From Lientehia sp934351765 (GTDB lineage: Bacteria > Bacillota > Clostridia > Lachnospirales > Lachnospiraceae): a stretch of DNA of 64,000 bases. The stretch spans positions 53,657-117,656 of the forward strand of contig NZ_JBQKGG010000007.1 in assembly GCF_052118925.1 (NCBI RefSeq), written 5' to 3'. The notes beneath the pieces are model-generated. The model saw only the letters and a program-made list of their open reading frames with translations, made no database searches and was not told the origin of the DNA. Positions 7,989-16,902 of the stretch are shown piece by piece (the first letter of the stretch is position 1; every line of letters begins with the position of its first letter). The translations under genes and the position numbers were made by a program.

Positions 7989-10296
7989 GATCTGTTTCCT
8001 CCTCACTTACGGCTTTCGATGCTTCCTCGTAATACGCAGAGATCAGCGTATCAATTTCCTGTTCTATGATTCGGGATGCCATATGCGGCTTCATACTGGA
8101 ACCGTCCGCATCCAAAACCTGCTTATTTCTTGTGTATATATTTAATGCTCGGCCGACAACTGATGCTCTTAGATCCATTATCCCGACCTTACTGCTTGTT
8201 TCTTCAATCAGTGTTGGCACTTCTCTTTTCACAGCCGCGACAAAGGAACGCCTGGTAATCTGCGAACTATCCTCTTTCTTCTTCCGCAGAACCACTGTAA
8301 CCGGAATGCCTCTTGATTCAGCCAGTTCAATACTTTCTTCGTACTTCCTTCCCAAAGGCCAGGATGCTGTAACAGAAAAGCCTGCATTACATACAGCATC
8401 AATGAAATACTCCCATTCGCTGAGTTCTTCATTGTCTGAAGAATTGTTTCCCTTATAAATGAATCCGACCAATGACGGAAAGTCTGCTGATGCGCTTACA
8501 TATAGATTCTTCACTGCTACACCTAAGCTCTCTCCGTAAATCATGTCCGCCTTCTTTTTATCACCCCCATATCGGTGAGAGAATGCGGTCATATCTTCCT
8601 GCTTTGGAGAAATATCTCCTGAGAAGTAGGTTGGATAAAGGTCTCCCAGTCCATACTTCATCCACACATAGAAGAAATCTGAAAGATCTGAATAGCTTGC
8701 CCTGTCGTAGTACGGCAAAGTTGTAACTATCATTGCATCCTTCACATCATTTGGCATGACTGCGTCGGCAACCTTTGTAATCCCATCAACACCGGCAGGC
8801 AAAAGAGCAAGGGTATCACATGTTCGTGACAAAGCGTTTGCGAAGCTTCCTCCGGCCCCTGCAAAAGGATTTCCTTCGGCATAATCCCATATCATTGGCA
8901 TCGCTGCCCTGGAAAAGACATTTCTGAGTGAGCCACCACTGCTTGTACTCCAGCTGCATATATTGGAACACCGATCAAGTAGCTTACTGATTGTGAGTAT
9001 CAGCGTAATCCTAACAGCTTCCGCATATGCAAGTGCGCCGCATCCACCATCTGCAAATGTGATTCCGTCATCAACAAAGCCCTTTTCTAATGCATCCTTT
9101 TCGATGTCCGATTGCATCTCTTTCGCCAGATCCATCATTGATGTGATGAATACTAACTGCCGGTTCGTAAATAAATCTGCATAATCTGTCAATCCAAACG
9201 AAGGCGGAGAGAATCTCTTCGGAAAATTCGGCAGGTCCCCATGAGGGACATTCTTCGGGGTATTAACTTGCGCAGCTTTCTCTTGCTCTGTAGTCGCTTC
9301 CAGGTACAATCGCTTCTTTCCATTGTCTGCTACGACTGCGATCAGCTGACTGTCAATGCTATGTTTAATTCCGCATTCTTTCACATAAGCATCTGGAGTG
9401 ATCTCTCCGCAAGCTGGGCACTTAAATACTGCTGTTTGTGCGACCTTCGGTTTAAGCTTTCCTCCAGGATTAGGTTCCCTGTGCATCTTAAAGGATATCT
9501 TTCCTTCTTCAACAACAGGCTCTACCCATGCTTCGCTGCCTTTCTTCTTTGCAAGGTCATAGCTGGAAGAAAGAGGAATATTGCACCCACATGACGGATT
9601 CGGGCATTTGACAGTTCTCGCCCAGATCCAAGCAGATACATCCAGTTCCTTATCACTTTCCGGATCCTTCACCTTCGGATATAGATACCCAATCTTCTGG
9701 AACGCTTTCTCCTGTAGCTTTTCTCCATAATAGCGGACATCCTCAGCAAATCCGGAAGCGCCTGGGAGCTCTATATCCAGCGTCATTTCAGTTCTCGGAT
9801 GTACCGGAACTGTATCCGAGAACCGTGACGGAATGTCAGAAACCACTGTGGTAATCATTCCGGCCACAGCATTCAGATCGGAGGAACGACTCCTTAATCC
9901 AAGTCGATGTGCCTCAACCGGAATGGTGCCGCCTCCCACAAAAGGATCAAACACTGTTGGCAGTTGCCCGGATGCATTCCTCTGAATCTCCTTTAGGGCA
10001 ATCTCTAATATATCTTTTCTATCTGCGCTCTCTATCTCAGACAGAGATTCTGCAATTCGTAACAGCCTCTCCCTTTCTGTATCCTGCTCATCCTTTGTCG
10101 GAAACAATTCCGGATGCTCTGCAGGATCATCAACCAGAGATTCAAATATGGAAGTACGAGCAACAGCCATAGGATCCCGCGTCCACCAAATATGAACATT
10201 CGATGGCATCCCATTCCTGGCAGTCTTTTCCCTTTCTGTCTCTGTGTTGATTTTGGAAACAGGTATGACTGTTTCGATCAACTTCTTATATGGCAT
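7972..10296 (-). CDS. DUF1156 DNA methylase paralogue with degenerate catalytic motif
   Basis: 774 aa relative of zinc-ribbon adenine-specific DNA methylases (COG1743). The SAM-binding motif DPFVGGGTIP is intact at 117-126, and zinc-ribbon cysteines are present (CPNPSCGC, CPACGE). The catalytic motif, normally DPPY, reads TLPYYD at about 526-531: both the Asp and the first Pro are missing. The family's WWARRPLAAAR block reads WWTRDPMAVAR. It should bind SAM or DNA but probably cannot transfer methyl groups itself. Start at 10296 follows AGGTGG; the preceding methylase ends 15 bp upstream. It is clearly homologous to the next gene, with motif I at the same residue number. Confidence 0.88.
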   Translation of the reverse strand: MPYKKLIETVIPVSKINTETEREKTARNGMPSNVHIWWTRDPMAVARTSIFESLVDDPAEHPELFPTKDEQDTERERLLRIAESLSEIESADRKDILEIALKEIQRNASGQLPTVFDPFVGGGTIPVEAHRLGLRSRSSDLNAVAGMITTVVSDIPSRFSDTVPVHPRTEMTLDIELPGASGFAEDVRYYGEKLQEKAFQKIGYLYPKVKDPESDKELDVSAWIWARTVKCPNPSCGCNIPLSSSYDLAKKKGSEAWVEPVVEEGKISFKMHREPNPGGKLKPKVAQTAVFKCPACGEITPDAYVKECGIKHSIDSQLIAVVADNGKKRLYLEATTEQEKAAQVNTPKNVPHGDLPNFPKRFSPPSFGLTDYADLFTNRQLVFITSMMDLAKEMQSDIEKDALEKGFVDDGITFADGGCGALAYAEAVRITLILTISKLLDRCSNICSWSTSSGGSLRNVFSRAAMPMIWDYAEGNPFAGAGGSFANALSRTCDTLALLPAGVDGITKVADAVMPNDVKDAMIVTTLPYYDRASYSDLSDFFYVWMKYGLGDLYPTYFSGDISPKQEDMTAFSHRYGGDKKKADMIYGESLGVAVKNLYVSASADFPSLVGFIYKGNNSSDNEELSEWEYFIDAVCNAGFSVTASWPLGRKYEESIELAESRGIPVTVVLRKKKEDSSQITRRSFVAAVKREVPTLIEETSSKVGIMDLRASVVGRALNIYTRNKQVLDADGSSMKPHMASRIIEQEIDTLISAYYEEASKAVSEEETDHGRES

Positions 10297-10311
10297 AAAC
10301 ACCACCTCATG

Positions 10312-13080
10312 TTAATTGTTATTGTTCATAAAGTCCTCCAAAGTAAGCTGCTGAGGAACAATTGCTTTCAATTCTGCAGCTCTGGACTGAATCTCCGGCC
10401 ATGCAACGACCAAAGCATTGTAGGCATACGCTTCCTGAGCCCACTTCTTTCTTTCAGCAATGGTATAAAGGCGATATGCCAGATCCTTCGCCCGTTCTGC
10501 GTTGGATCCGTACATATTGGCAATTGCTACTGCACAGCCTTCAATGCCTTCCTTCTCCATCTTGTACGTCAGTTGCTGGCACAGAAGCCAGATGCTACTC
10601 TCGTTGGAATCTATTCTGGTTGGCAATTCCGGACGCTCAATCAGATGGACTTTTCCTTTTTGGGCATAAAGTGTTCCGTGGGAAGCCATGATTGCAACAG
10701 ATGTATTCTTTGCCGTCGCAAGAGTATTGGCATCGCCGAATGGGATCTCATTGAAGGCACTCTGCGAATAGAGATCAACACAGAAACGGCTCTCCGTATC
10801 CAAATCGCTATCCTGTTCATTAAAATATAAGTCTAGTTCCTGATTAATGATTTGCAATGCACTTCTAACAGTCATAGGTGTACCATCTGCATCGAGTACC
10901 TGAGAATATTTAGAGTATACGCCTATGCCTGGTCCAATTGCCGACTGGGCCAAGTCCACAGGTGCTATATTACTACTCTGAAGATTTCTAAGAGCGGGTT
11001 TTAATTCTCTTTTTAATTCATTGATAAAATTTCTTCGGGTACAAACAGATGCATCGCTTGGTCTTTTGCGACAAACCAAGACAATAGATGATGCTAGCGC
11101 ATTCTGGCCATTACCAACAACTCTTCCTTGTTTTTCAGTTCTTATAGGCCAAGTTCCCGTTATGGAAAAGCCCGCCCTAATTATTGCGGACAGCATTATT
11201 TCCCAACCGGTTGACGCTTGCGTCCCTTCTTCATCCGTTTTTTCAGTATCGCTCTGCTTAAATGCATAATAAATGGTTACAGGATATTCATCGCCGCTAT
11301 ATTCATATACTTGACTAAATGTCTCATACATGCCATCTTCAAAGAACTTCTTTGCTCCAGCAATGCCACGATCTTCCCTATATGGGTCAGCCACCAATTC
11401 TTCTTTTTTAGGAACTAACATTGTCCTAAACAACTCTGGATAAATACCTTGAATATTTTTTCTCAGCCATACATAGAAGAAATCCGAAAAATCCGCATAT
11501 GGAACATTGTTATAATATGGTGGATCTGTTGATACTAGGATGTTTCTCATTCCGGTATCTGTTTGTGCATCAAATTGTTTTGCAACTCCTTCTTTTCCTG
11601 TCCCAAGCAATTCAAAGCCTTTCACCATCCTCTCAAGGAGATTATTGAAACTTCCGGTTGAGTGACTGAAAAGATTACATTCTGCATAATCCCAAGCCAT
11701 TGACATTCCCGTCATTCCAAAAGTGCTTCTCATTTGTGTATTAGGGGCATTCCAGCTACAAATCGAAGAACTATGCTGTAGCACCTGATCAATTAAAAAT
11801 GCCATATAAACCACTATTGCATTTTCATAATCTGCCAAATTGAAATTTCTATAAAGAGGGTTATCACTCACAAATGACGCATCTTCGTGAATATTTGATT
11901 TTATTTCATTTAAAGCATTGCACATTTCAACAAGCGTATTAAGCTGTCGATCTGTAAATATTGATTCTATAGTAGTGAATCCATATGCAGGAGGATTAAT
12001 ATAGCCAGGATAATGTGCTAAATCTCCCAATTCTATTTCGGGCCGCTTTACTGAGCTTGCTGCAGACTGTTGTTCGTCATCAGGCGTTATAAATAATCGT
12101 CCTCTCTGTCCTTCAGCCACTACGGCAATCAGCCTATCTCCAATCCCCCCAGCTTTTCCTTGTATACGAATATCTGCCAAGTCAACACTAGAACCACAAA
12201 ATACACATTTTGCACCAGTGCGACTTATGGTTCCATCTACTTTACTCAGCCCTTTTTTCACAATAAATTTAAGGCTTCCTGTAGATGTATCACATTCCAC
12301 ATGTGCTTCTTTTCCCTTTTTCTTAGAAATATTAAAATTCCTAATCAGGGGCATTTCCTTTTTACATGCTGGATTTGTACAAGTACAAGTTCTTGCCCAT
12401 AACCATGCTATGACTGTCGCATCCCCGCCTCCCATTTCTTTAGGAACAATCACTTTAGGATAATAACTTCCAACTTTGTCAAAGCATTTATCCCTAAGAA
12501 GATTTCCATAGTACTCCACATCGCTAGCCAATCCTTCCGAACGTGACCAGACTTCACCAAATTTCTGAACAGTACTTCTCGGGTTTATTGGAGGCATGCC
12601 AGAAAATTTCACAGGGATTTCTATCATGGATTTGTTAATAGTTACAGCAACAGGATTGAGGTCATGAGCATGTGCCTCAAGGCCCAGTCGCTGTGCCTCA
12701 AGAGGTATTGCTCCTCCACCTGCAAAAGGATCCAATAAAGCCGGAATGTTTCCATGAGAATATCTCAAAATCTCTTCTCTTGCTCTCCCAAGGATTTCTG
12801 TATTGTTAGAATTTTCCCAAACAACAAGATCTTCTAGTACTTTAAAAAGCCTCTGCCGTTCTTTATTCTGATCCTCTTCAGTTGGAAAGAGTTCCGGATG
12901 TGATGATGGATCATCAACCAATGATGACCAAATCACAGCTCGTGCCGCTGCAAGCGGACGCCTGGCCCACCATAAATGAAGTGTAGATGGATGACCGTGT
13001 CTAATTGACTTTTCTCTTGCTGATGCATCATTTATCTTCTCAAGAGGCAATGCGACCTCAATCAGCTTTTTTGTTGCCAT
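10312..13080 (-). CDS. DUF1156 adenine-specific DNA methylase, catalytic motif intact
   Basis: 922 aa methylase of the COG1743 zinc-ribbon group, predicted to methylate adenine N6. Features: N-terminal DUF1156 block with WWARRPLAAARAVI (residues 37-50), SAM motif DPFAGGGAIP at 117-126, zinc-ribbon cysteines (CTNPAC, CVFCG), and catalytic DPPYYN near residue 519. The C-terminal 150 residues extend beyond the shorter paralogue. Start at 13080 is set by GAGGAG 7 bases upstream; the helicase ends at 13092, 11 bp before it. As part of a helicase-methylase-ATPase set it likely marks self DNA. Confidence 0.92.
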   Translation of the reverse strand: MATKKLIEVALPLEKINDASAREKSIRHGHPSTLHLWWARRPLAAARAVIWSSLVDDPSSHPELFPTEEDQNKERQRLFKVLEDLVVWENSNNTEILGRAREEILRYSHGNIPALLDPFAGGGAIPLEAQRLGLEAHAHDLNPVAVTINKSMIEIPVKFSGMPPINPRSTVQKFGEVWSRSEGLASDVEYYGNLLRDKCFDKVGSYYPKVIVPKEMGGGDATVIAWLWARTCTCTNPACKKEMPLIRNFNISKKKGKEAHVECDTSTGSLKFIVKKGLSKVDGTISRTGAKCVFCGSSVDLADIRIQGKAGGIGDRLIAVVAEGQRGRLFITPDDEQQSAASSVKRPEIELGDLAHYPGYINPPAYGFTTIESIFTDRQLNTLVEMCNALNEIKSNIHEDASFVSDNPLYRNFNLADYENAIVVYMAFLIDQVLQHSSSICSWNAPNTQMRSTFGMTGMSMAWDYAECNLFSHSTGSFNNLLERMVKGFELLGTGKEGVAKQFDAQTDTGMRNILVSTDPPYYNNVPYADFSDFFYVWLRKNIQGIYPELFRTMLVPKKEELVADPYREDRGIAGAKKFFEDGMYETFSQVYEYSGDEYPVTIYYAFKQSDTEKTDEEGTQASTGWEIMLSAIIRAGFSITGTWPIRTEKQGRVVGNGQNALASSIVLVCRKRPSDASVCTRRNFINELKRELKPALRNLQSSNIAPVDLAQSAIGPGIGVYSKYSQVLDADGTPMTVRSALQIINQELDLYFNEQDSDLDTESRFCVDLYSQSAFNEIPFGDANTLATAKNTSVAIMASHGTLYAQKGKVHLIERPELPTRIDSNESSIWLLCQQLTYKMEKEGIEGCAVAIANMYGSNAERAKDLAYRLYTIAERKKWAQEAYAYNALVVAWPEIQSRAAELKAIVPQQLTLEDFMNNNN

Positions 13081-13091
13081 ACTGTTTCTCC

Positions 13092-16000
13092 TCACTCTTG
13101 GTACTCAATTTCTGCGTTATTGATCAGGTCAACAATGTCGAAGTTCACGCTTGTCGCTGTGAAATCCGGTGCATTTTTAAACGGCTTCTTCAAATAGACG
13201 GTTCTTGTCTTATCTCCATCCACTTCAACGATTGCAAGGATGAATTCATCCGGCTTATTCAGACAGGTCAGAATCTCATTCTTGGATACCGTTACTGTAG
13301 TGGAGCCCTTCTTACGGCCTTTTACCTCTATCATTCGAAGCGCCCTTGCATATGCTCTTATCCGCTCCGGAATTCGGGATTCGACATCATAACCGCATTT
13401 GGCAGCACTAACATCAGTAGGCGTATTGCCTAACCTTAACTCAATGTCCATGACCGCCTTCATTGCTGCATGTTCTACAGCCTGCCGGTCTCCCTGGCTG
13501 AATGTGTCAGGTGTTGCCTGATGCGTCAGGATATGAAGCAAGCCTTTGGGAATGACAAGAGATCCGCCTACTATAACTGGCGGCATTGCAGATATCATTC
13601 GCTCAGTATCTATTTCGGCAAGCCGTTTCTGCATCCTGGCTTCAAGTTCCTCCGCGCGTCTCGCAGCATTAGCTGATGTCAGTCGTTGATTTCCTTTGCC
13701 TGCTGCCTCTTTCTCGCGAAGATCAATTGCTCTGAAATCCCAATACTGAATCTCCTGTGTCATTCGATCCTTAACAGCCTTAGCGATCTTATCCAGCATC
13801 TCCAGTTTATGTGCCTTGACTCTTGTGAAATGCTCCGGAATGATTTCGGAGATCGCATACCCCTGAGCACGTTCTTCGACTCCCTGAGACAGCCATGCCT
13901 GAGATTTCGCATAATCCAGAATAGCTTTGGTTTCCTCTTCCGAAGCAGCACGATAATCCAGGTATGGAGCATATCCTGCATTCTTCGCAGTTCCGTCTTC
14001 TTTCAACTCTACAAAATGTACATTCTTTGAAATGACGCGCTTATTCCCGTTTGGAAGAATCACTCCATCCTGAATGGCATCCTCAATATAGAAAAGCAGC
14101 CTCGGATCCCTTCCATAATCCTCATCATCGATGAAGATGGATCCATGCTTCAGCGCATCAGCATTTCTCTCTCTTATCAGATCTACCGTTGCATCCAGGA
14201 GCAGATGTCCTGGGCAGATCAATGAAGCCGGCACAAGTCCCGGAATATTACAGTCATCTTTTTCAAAGCAGATTCGTTCATATCTCGGAAGTACTGACTC
14301 TCCGAATCCAATCTGCATATCTCTATTACGAATGGCAAAAGGCACCGATGTAATCTCGTACCTTCCATGCTCTCTCTTGTGAATTTTTCCACCAAGAGAT
14401 TTGAATGCTTCGATAAAGAACGCTTCAATAAAGTGAGGCTGAAGCTTATGTGCCTCTACACGTTCCATCTCTTCCTTGATCTCCATTACCTTGGAGACGT
14501 CCATCGAATCCTCTGTGAGAGCATTCTCAGAGATCAGTTCTCTGAACTTATCTGTATTCATTGAATGATCCACTACCTGCCACAGCCGCTCACGCACCTT
14601 TGGGTCATTTCCGTAACGGATAGCTTCAATAAGCAGTTCCCTAAGAGGCTTATTCTCAAATGTCATATCGCCAAGGATATCAAATACCTTGCCGCCTAAG
14701 GCAGCTCTTTCCTCTTCCAGCTTATTGAACAGACACTGGAAGACCATACCCTCTCTTGTTTCCTGGGATACCAGATTCCAAAGATGGCAGACCTCTGTCT
14801 GACCGATACGGTGAATACGCCCAAATCTCTGTTCCAGTCGATTCGGATTCCAAGGCAAATCATAATTGATCATCAGGTGAGCACGCTGCAGGTTGATACC
14901 TTCACCGGCAGCATCTGTTGCAATCATGATACGGACATTCTTATCCTGGCGGAACATTTCCTCCACCTTCCGGCGTTCATCTCTGAGCATTCCGCCATGT
15001 ATGGTAACGACGGAATCATCACTGCCAAACAAAGTTCGGATCTTATCCGTCAAATACCGTAGTGTATCTTTATGCTCCGTAAATATAATCAGTTTCTCGC
15101 GCTGGCCATCAGCTGTGAACATGCATTCATTGTCCTGAAGCAGTTTTGAAAGTTCGTCCCACTTACGGTCTTCTCCGCTGAGACGTACTTCATTAGCAAT
15201 CCTTTCCAGACGCTTAAGAGTCCTGATTTCAGCCTCCAACTCTTGAATGGTTCGAGCCGCAGATGCCTGATCTGCTACATTCTCTTCTTCTCTTTCGATT
15301 TCTTCTGAGGAATAATCGTCATCATCATAATCCGCATCATAATTGATGGAAGATCTGTATTCCTCAGCTCTCTTTCCAAGCTTTTCTTCATTCAGCCTGT
15401 TTTCCAGCCGTTCCCTTCTTCTGTGCAGGGACTGATAGATAGCCTCAGGTGATGAAGCAAGTCTTCTCTGCAAAATAGTCAACGCAAAGCCAACCGTGTT
15501 CTTCCGCTCATTTGAAAGCTGATCAGCACGGTTAAACTCCTCCTGCACATAGGATGTTACTTCGTGATATAGCACTGACTCCTTCGGAGACAGATCATAA
15601 TTTACAGTATATGCACGGCGCTCCGGGAACAGAGGTGTACCGTCAAACTTCAGCAGATCTTCCTTAACCAGTCTTCGCATAACATCCGAAACATCGATTG
15701 CCTGATTACTTGTTCTCTGGGCACCGGCAAATCGCTCCGGATCTATCAAAGACATAAACAGTTGGAAATCTTCATCTTTGCCATTATGAGGCGTTGCCGT
15801 CAGCAGCAGAAAATGCCTGGTTATATCAGAAAGAAGCCTTCCCAATAAGAACCTCTTGGTATACTTGACTTCTCCGCCCCACACAGTAGCAGACATTTTA
15901 TGGGCCTCATCGACTACAATCAGGTCCCATTCTGTCACCTTGAGCTTCTCCTGAAGCGCCTCATTCCTTGCCAGCTTATCCAACCTGACGATGCACAGAT

Positions 16001-16598
16001 TTACCTCTTCAAAGACATTCCCGCTTACAGCCGCTTCAAACCGGTCATTGGTGAGAATTTCAAATTTCAGATGGAACTTGCTGTAAAGCTCATCCTGCCA
16101 CTGTTCAGAAAGGCTTCCAGGAGATACGATCAGGCATCTCTTAAGATCGCCGCGGATGATTAATTCCTTAAGCAGCAATCCGGTCATGATCGTCTTTCCT
16201 GCTCCCGGGTCATCTGCAAGAATATATCTGAGCGGCAAACGTGGCAGCATCTCCTGGTATACAGCAGAAATCTGATGAGGCAATGGCTCAATGGATGATG
16301 TATGCACAGCCAGATACGGATCAAAGATGTGAGCAAGATTGATCCTGTACGCCTCTGAAGCAAGGCGCACTGTATCGCCATCCGCGTCGAAGCTCCACGG
16401 AAGATTAGCATCCTGCACCTCAAGTCTTGCCTCATCTTCTCGGTACAGGAGCTGATTTGCAAGAAGTCCCTGGCTGTTCTTATATGTGATCTCAAGCACA
16501 GAGCTGCCAAACCATTTAACAGCAACTACCTGTACCGATTCATTATTCACAAGACCATTGACGCTGCAGCCAACAGTCAGTTCTTCAAGCTTTGACAT
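13092..16598 (-). CDS. SNF2-family helicase with C-terminal DUF3883 domain
   Basis: 1168 aa superfamily 2 translocase of the HepA/SNF2 type. Walker A DDPGAGKT at 129-136, DEAH box VVDEAHK at 228-234, LLLTATPHNG (motif III), and the helicase C block with ATDAAGEGINLQ and RFGRIHRIGQ near 590-600. Residues about 1060-1168 resemble DUF3883: GYDVESR followed by MIEVKGR near 1089, a D...ExK arrangement reminiscent of PD-(D/E)xK nucleases. It precedes the two methylases in the same transcription direction and is probably the DNA-tracking motor of the system. Confidence 0.93.
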   Translation of the reverse strand: MSKLEELTVGCSVNGLVNNESVQVVAVKWFGSSVLEITYKNSQGLLANQLLYREDEARLEVQDANLPWSFDADGDTVRLASEAYRINLAHIFDPYLAVHTSSIEPLPHQISAVYQEMLPRLPLRYILADDPGAGKTIMTGLLLKELIIRGDLKRCLIVSPGSLSEQWQDELYSKFHLKFEILTNDRFEAAVSGNVFEEVNLCIVRLDKLARNEALQEKLKVTEWDLIVVDEAHKMSATVWGGEVKYTKRFLLGRLLSDITRHFLLLTATPHNGKDEDFQLFMSLIDPERFAGAQRTSNQAIDVSDVMRRLVKEDLLKFDGTPLFPERRAYTVNYDLSPKESVLYHEVTSYVQEEFNRADQLSNERKNTVGFALTILQRRLASSPEAIYQSLHRRRERLENRLNEEKLGKRAEEYRSSINYDADYDDDDYSSEEIEREEENVADQASAARTIQELEAEIRTLKRLERIANEVRLSGEDRKWDELSKLLQDNECMFTADGQREKLIIFTEHKDTLRYLTDKIRTLFGSDDSVVTIHGGMLRDERRKVEEMFRQDKNVRIMIATDAAGEGINLQRAHLMINYDLPWNPNRLEQRFGRIHRIGQTEVCHLWNLVSQETREGMVFQCLFNKLEEERAALGGKVFDILGDMTFENKPLRELLIEAIRYGNDPKVRERLWQVVDHSMNTDKFRELISENALTEDSMDVSKVMEIKEEMERVEAHKLQPHFIEAFFIEAFKSLGGKIHKREHGRYEITSVPFAIRNRDMQIGFGESVLPRYERICFEKDDCNIPGLVPASLICPGHLLLDATVDLIRERNADALKHGSIFIDDEDYGRDPRLLFYIEDAIQDGVILPNGNKRVISKNVHFVELKEDGTAKNAGYAPYLDYRAASEEETKAILDYAKSQAWLSQGVEERAQGYAISEIIPEHFTRVKAHKLEMLDKIAKAVKDRMTQEIQYWDFRAIDLREKEAAGKGNQRLTSANAARRAEELEARMQKRLAEIDTERMISAMPPVIVGGSLVIPKGLLHILTHQATPDTFSQGDRQAVEHAAMKAVMDIELRLGNTPTDVSAAKCGYDVESRIPERIRAYARALRMIEVKGRKKGSTTVTVSKNEILTCLNKPDEFILAIVEVDGDKTRTVYLKKPFKNAPDFTATSVNFDIVDLINNAEIEYQE

Positions 16599-16621
16599 AT
16601 AATGTCAGTCCTTTCATCTAC

Positions 16622-16867
16622 TTATTTCTGTTCCGTGGCATTTTTATCCGTAGTTTCAGCCACTTCAACCATCTCCATGATTTCTGAGAAATCGCACTCA
16701 AGAGCATTACAAATCTTCACCAGAACATCTGTCGTAATATTCGCGTTTTTCCCTAGCTTTGCAAGCGAAGCGGTGCTGATTCCGCTTTCCTCCTTCAGTT
16801 TTGTGCGATTCCACTTCTTATCAATCAGTTTTTTCCAGAGCTTATCGTAACTTATGGTTTTTTTCAT
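16622..16867 (-). CDS. Small Cro/CI-type HTH regulator
   Basis: 81 aa DNA-binding protein of the YozG/Xre type: helix-turn-helix in the stretch WNRTKLKEESGISTASLAKLG, followed by the typical VLVKICNALECDFSEIMEM end. Start at 16867 is chosen because GAGGAAAG precedes it; an in-frame ATG 18 bases upstream has no such site. It sits between the SMC-like ATPase and the helicase, 23 bp before the helicase start, and is the obvious candidate autoregulator of the helicase-methylase-ATPase genes. Such regulators are common in front of restriction-modification genes. Confidence 0.85.
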   Translation of the reverse strand: MKKTISYDKLWKKLIDKKWNRTKLKEESGISTASLAKLGKNANITTDVLVKICNALECDFSEIMEMVEVAETTDKNATEQK

Positions 16868-16902
16868 GGCTCTTTCCTCTATCATTTCACATACAATACT
16901 TG

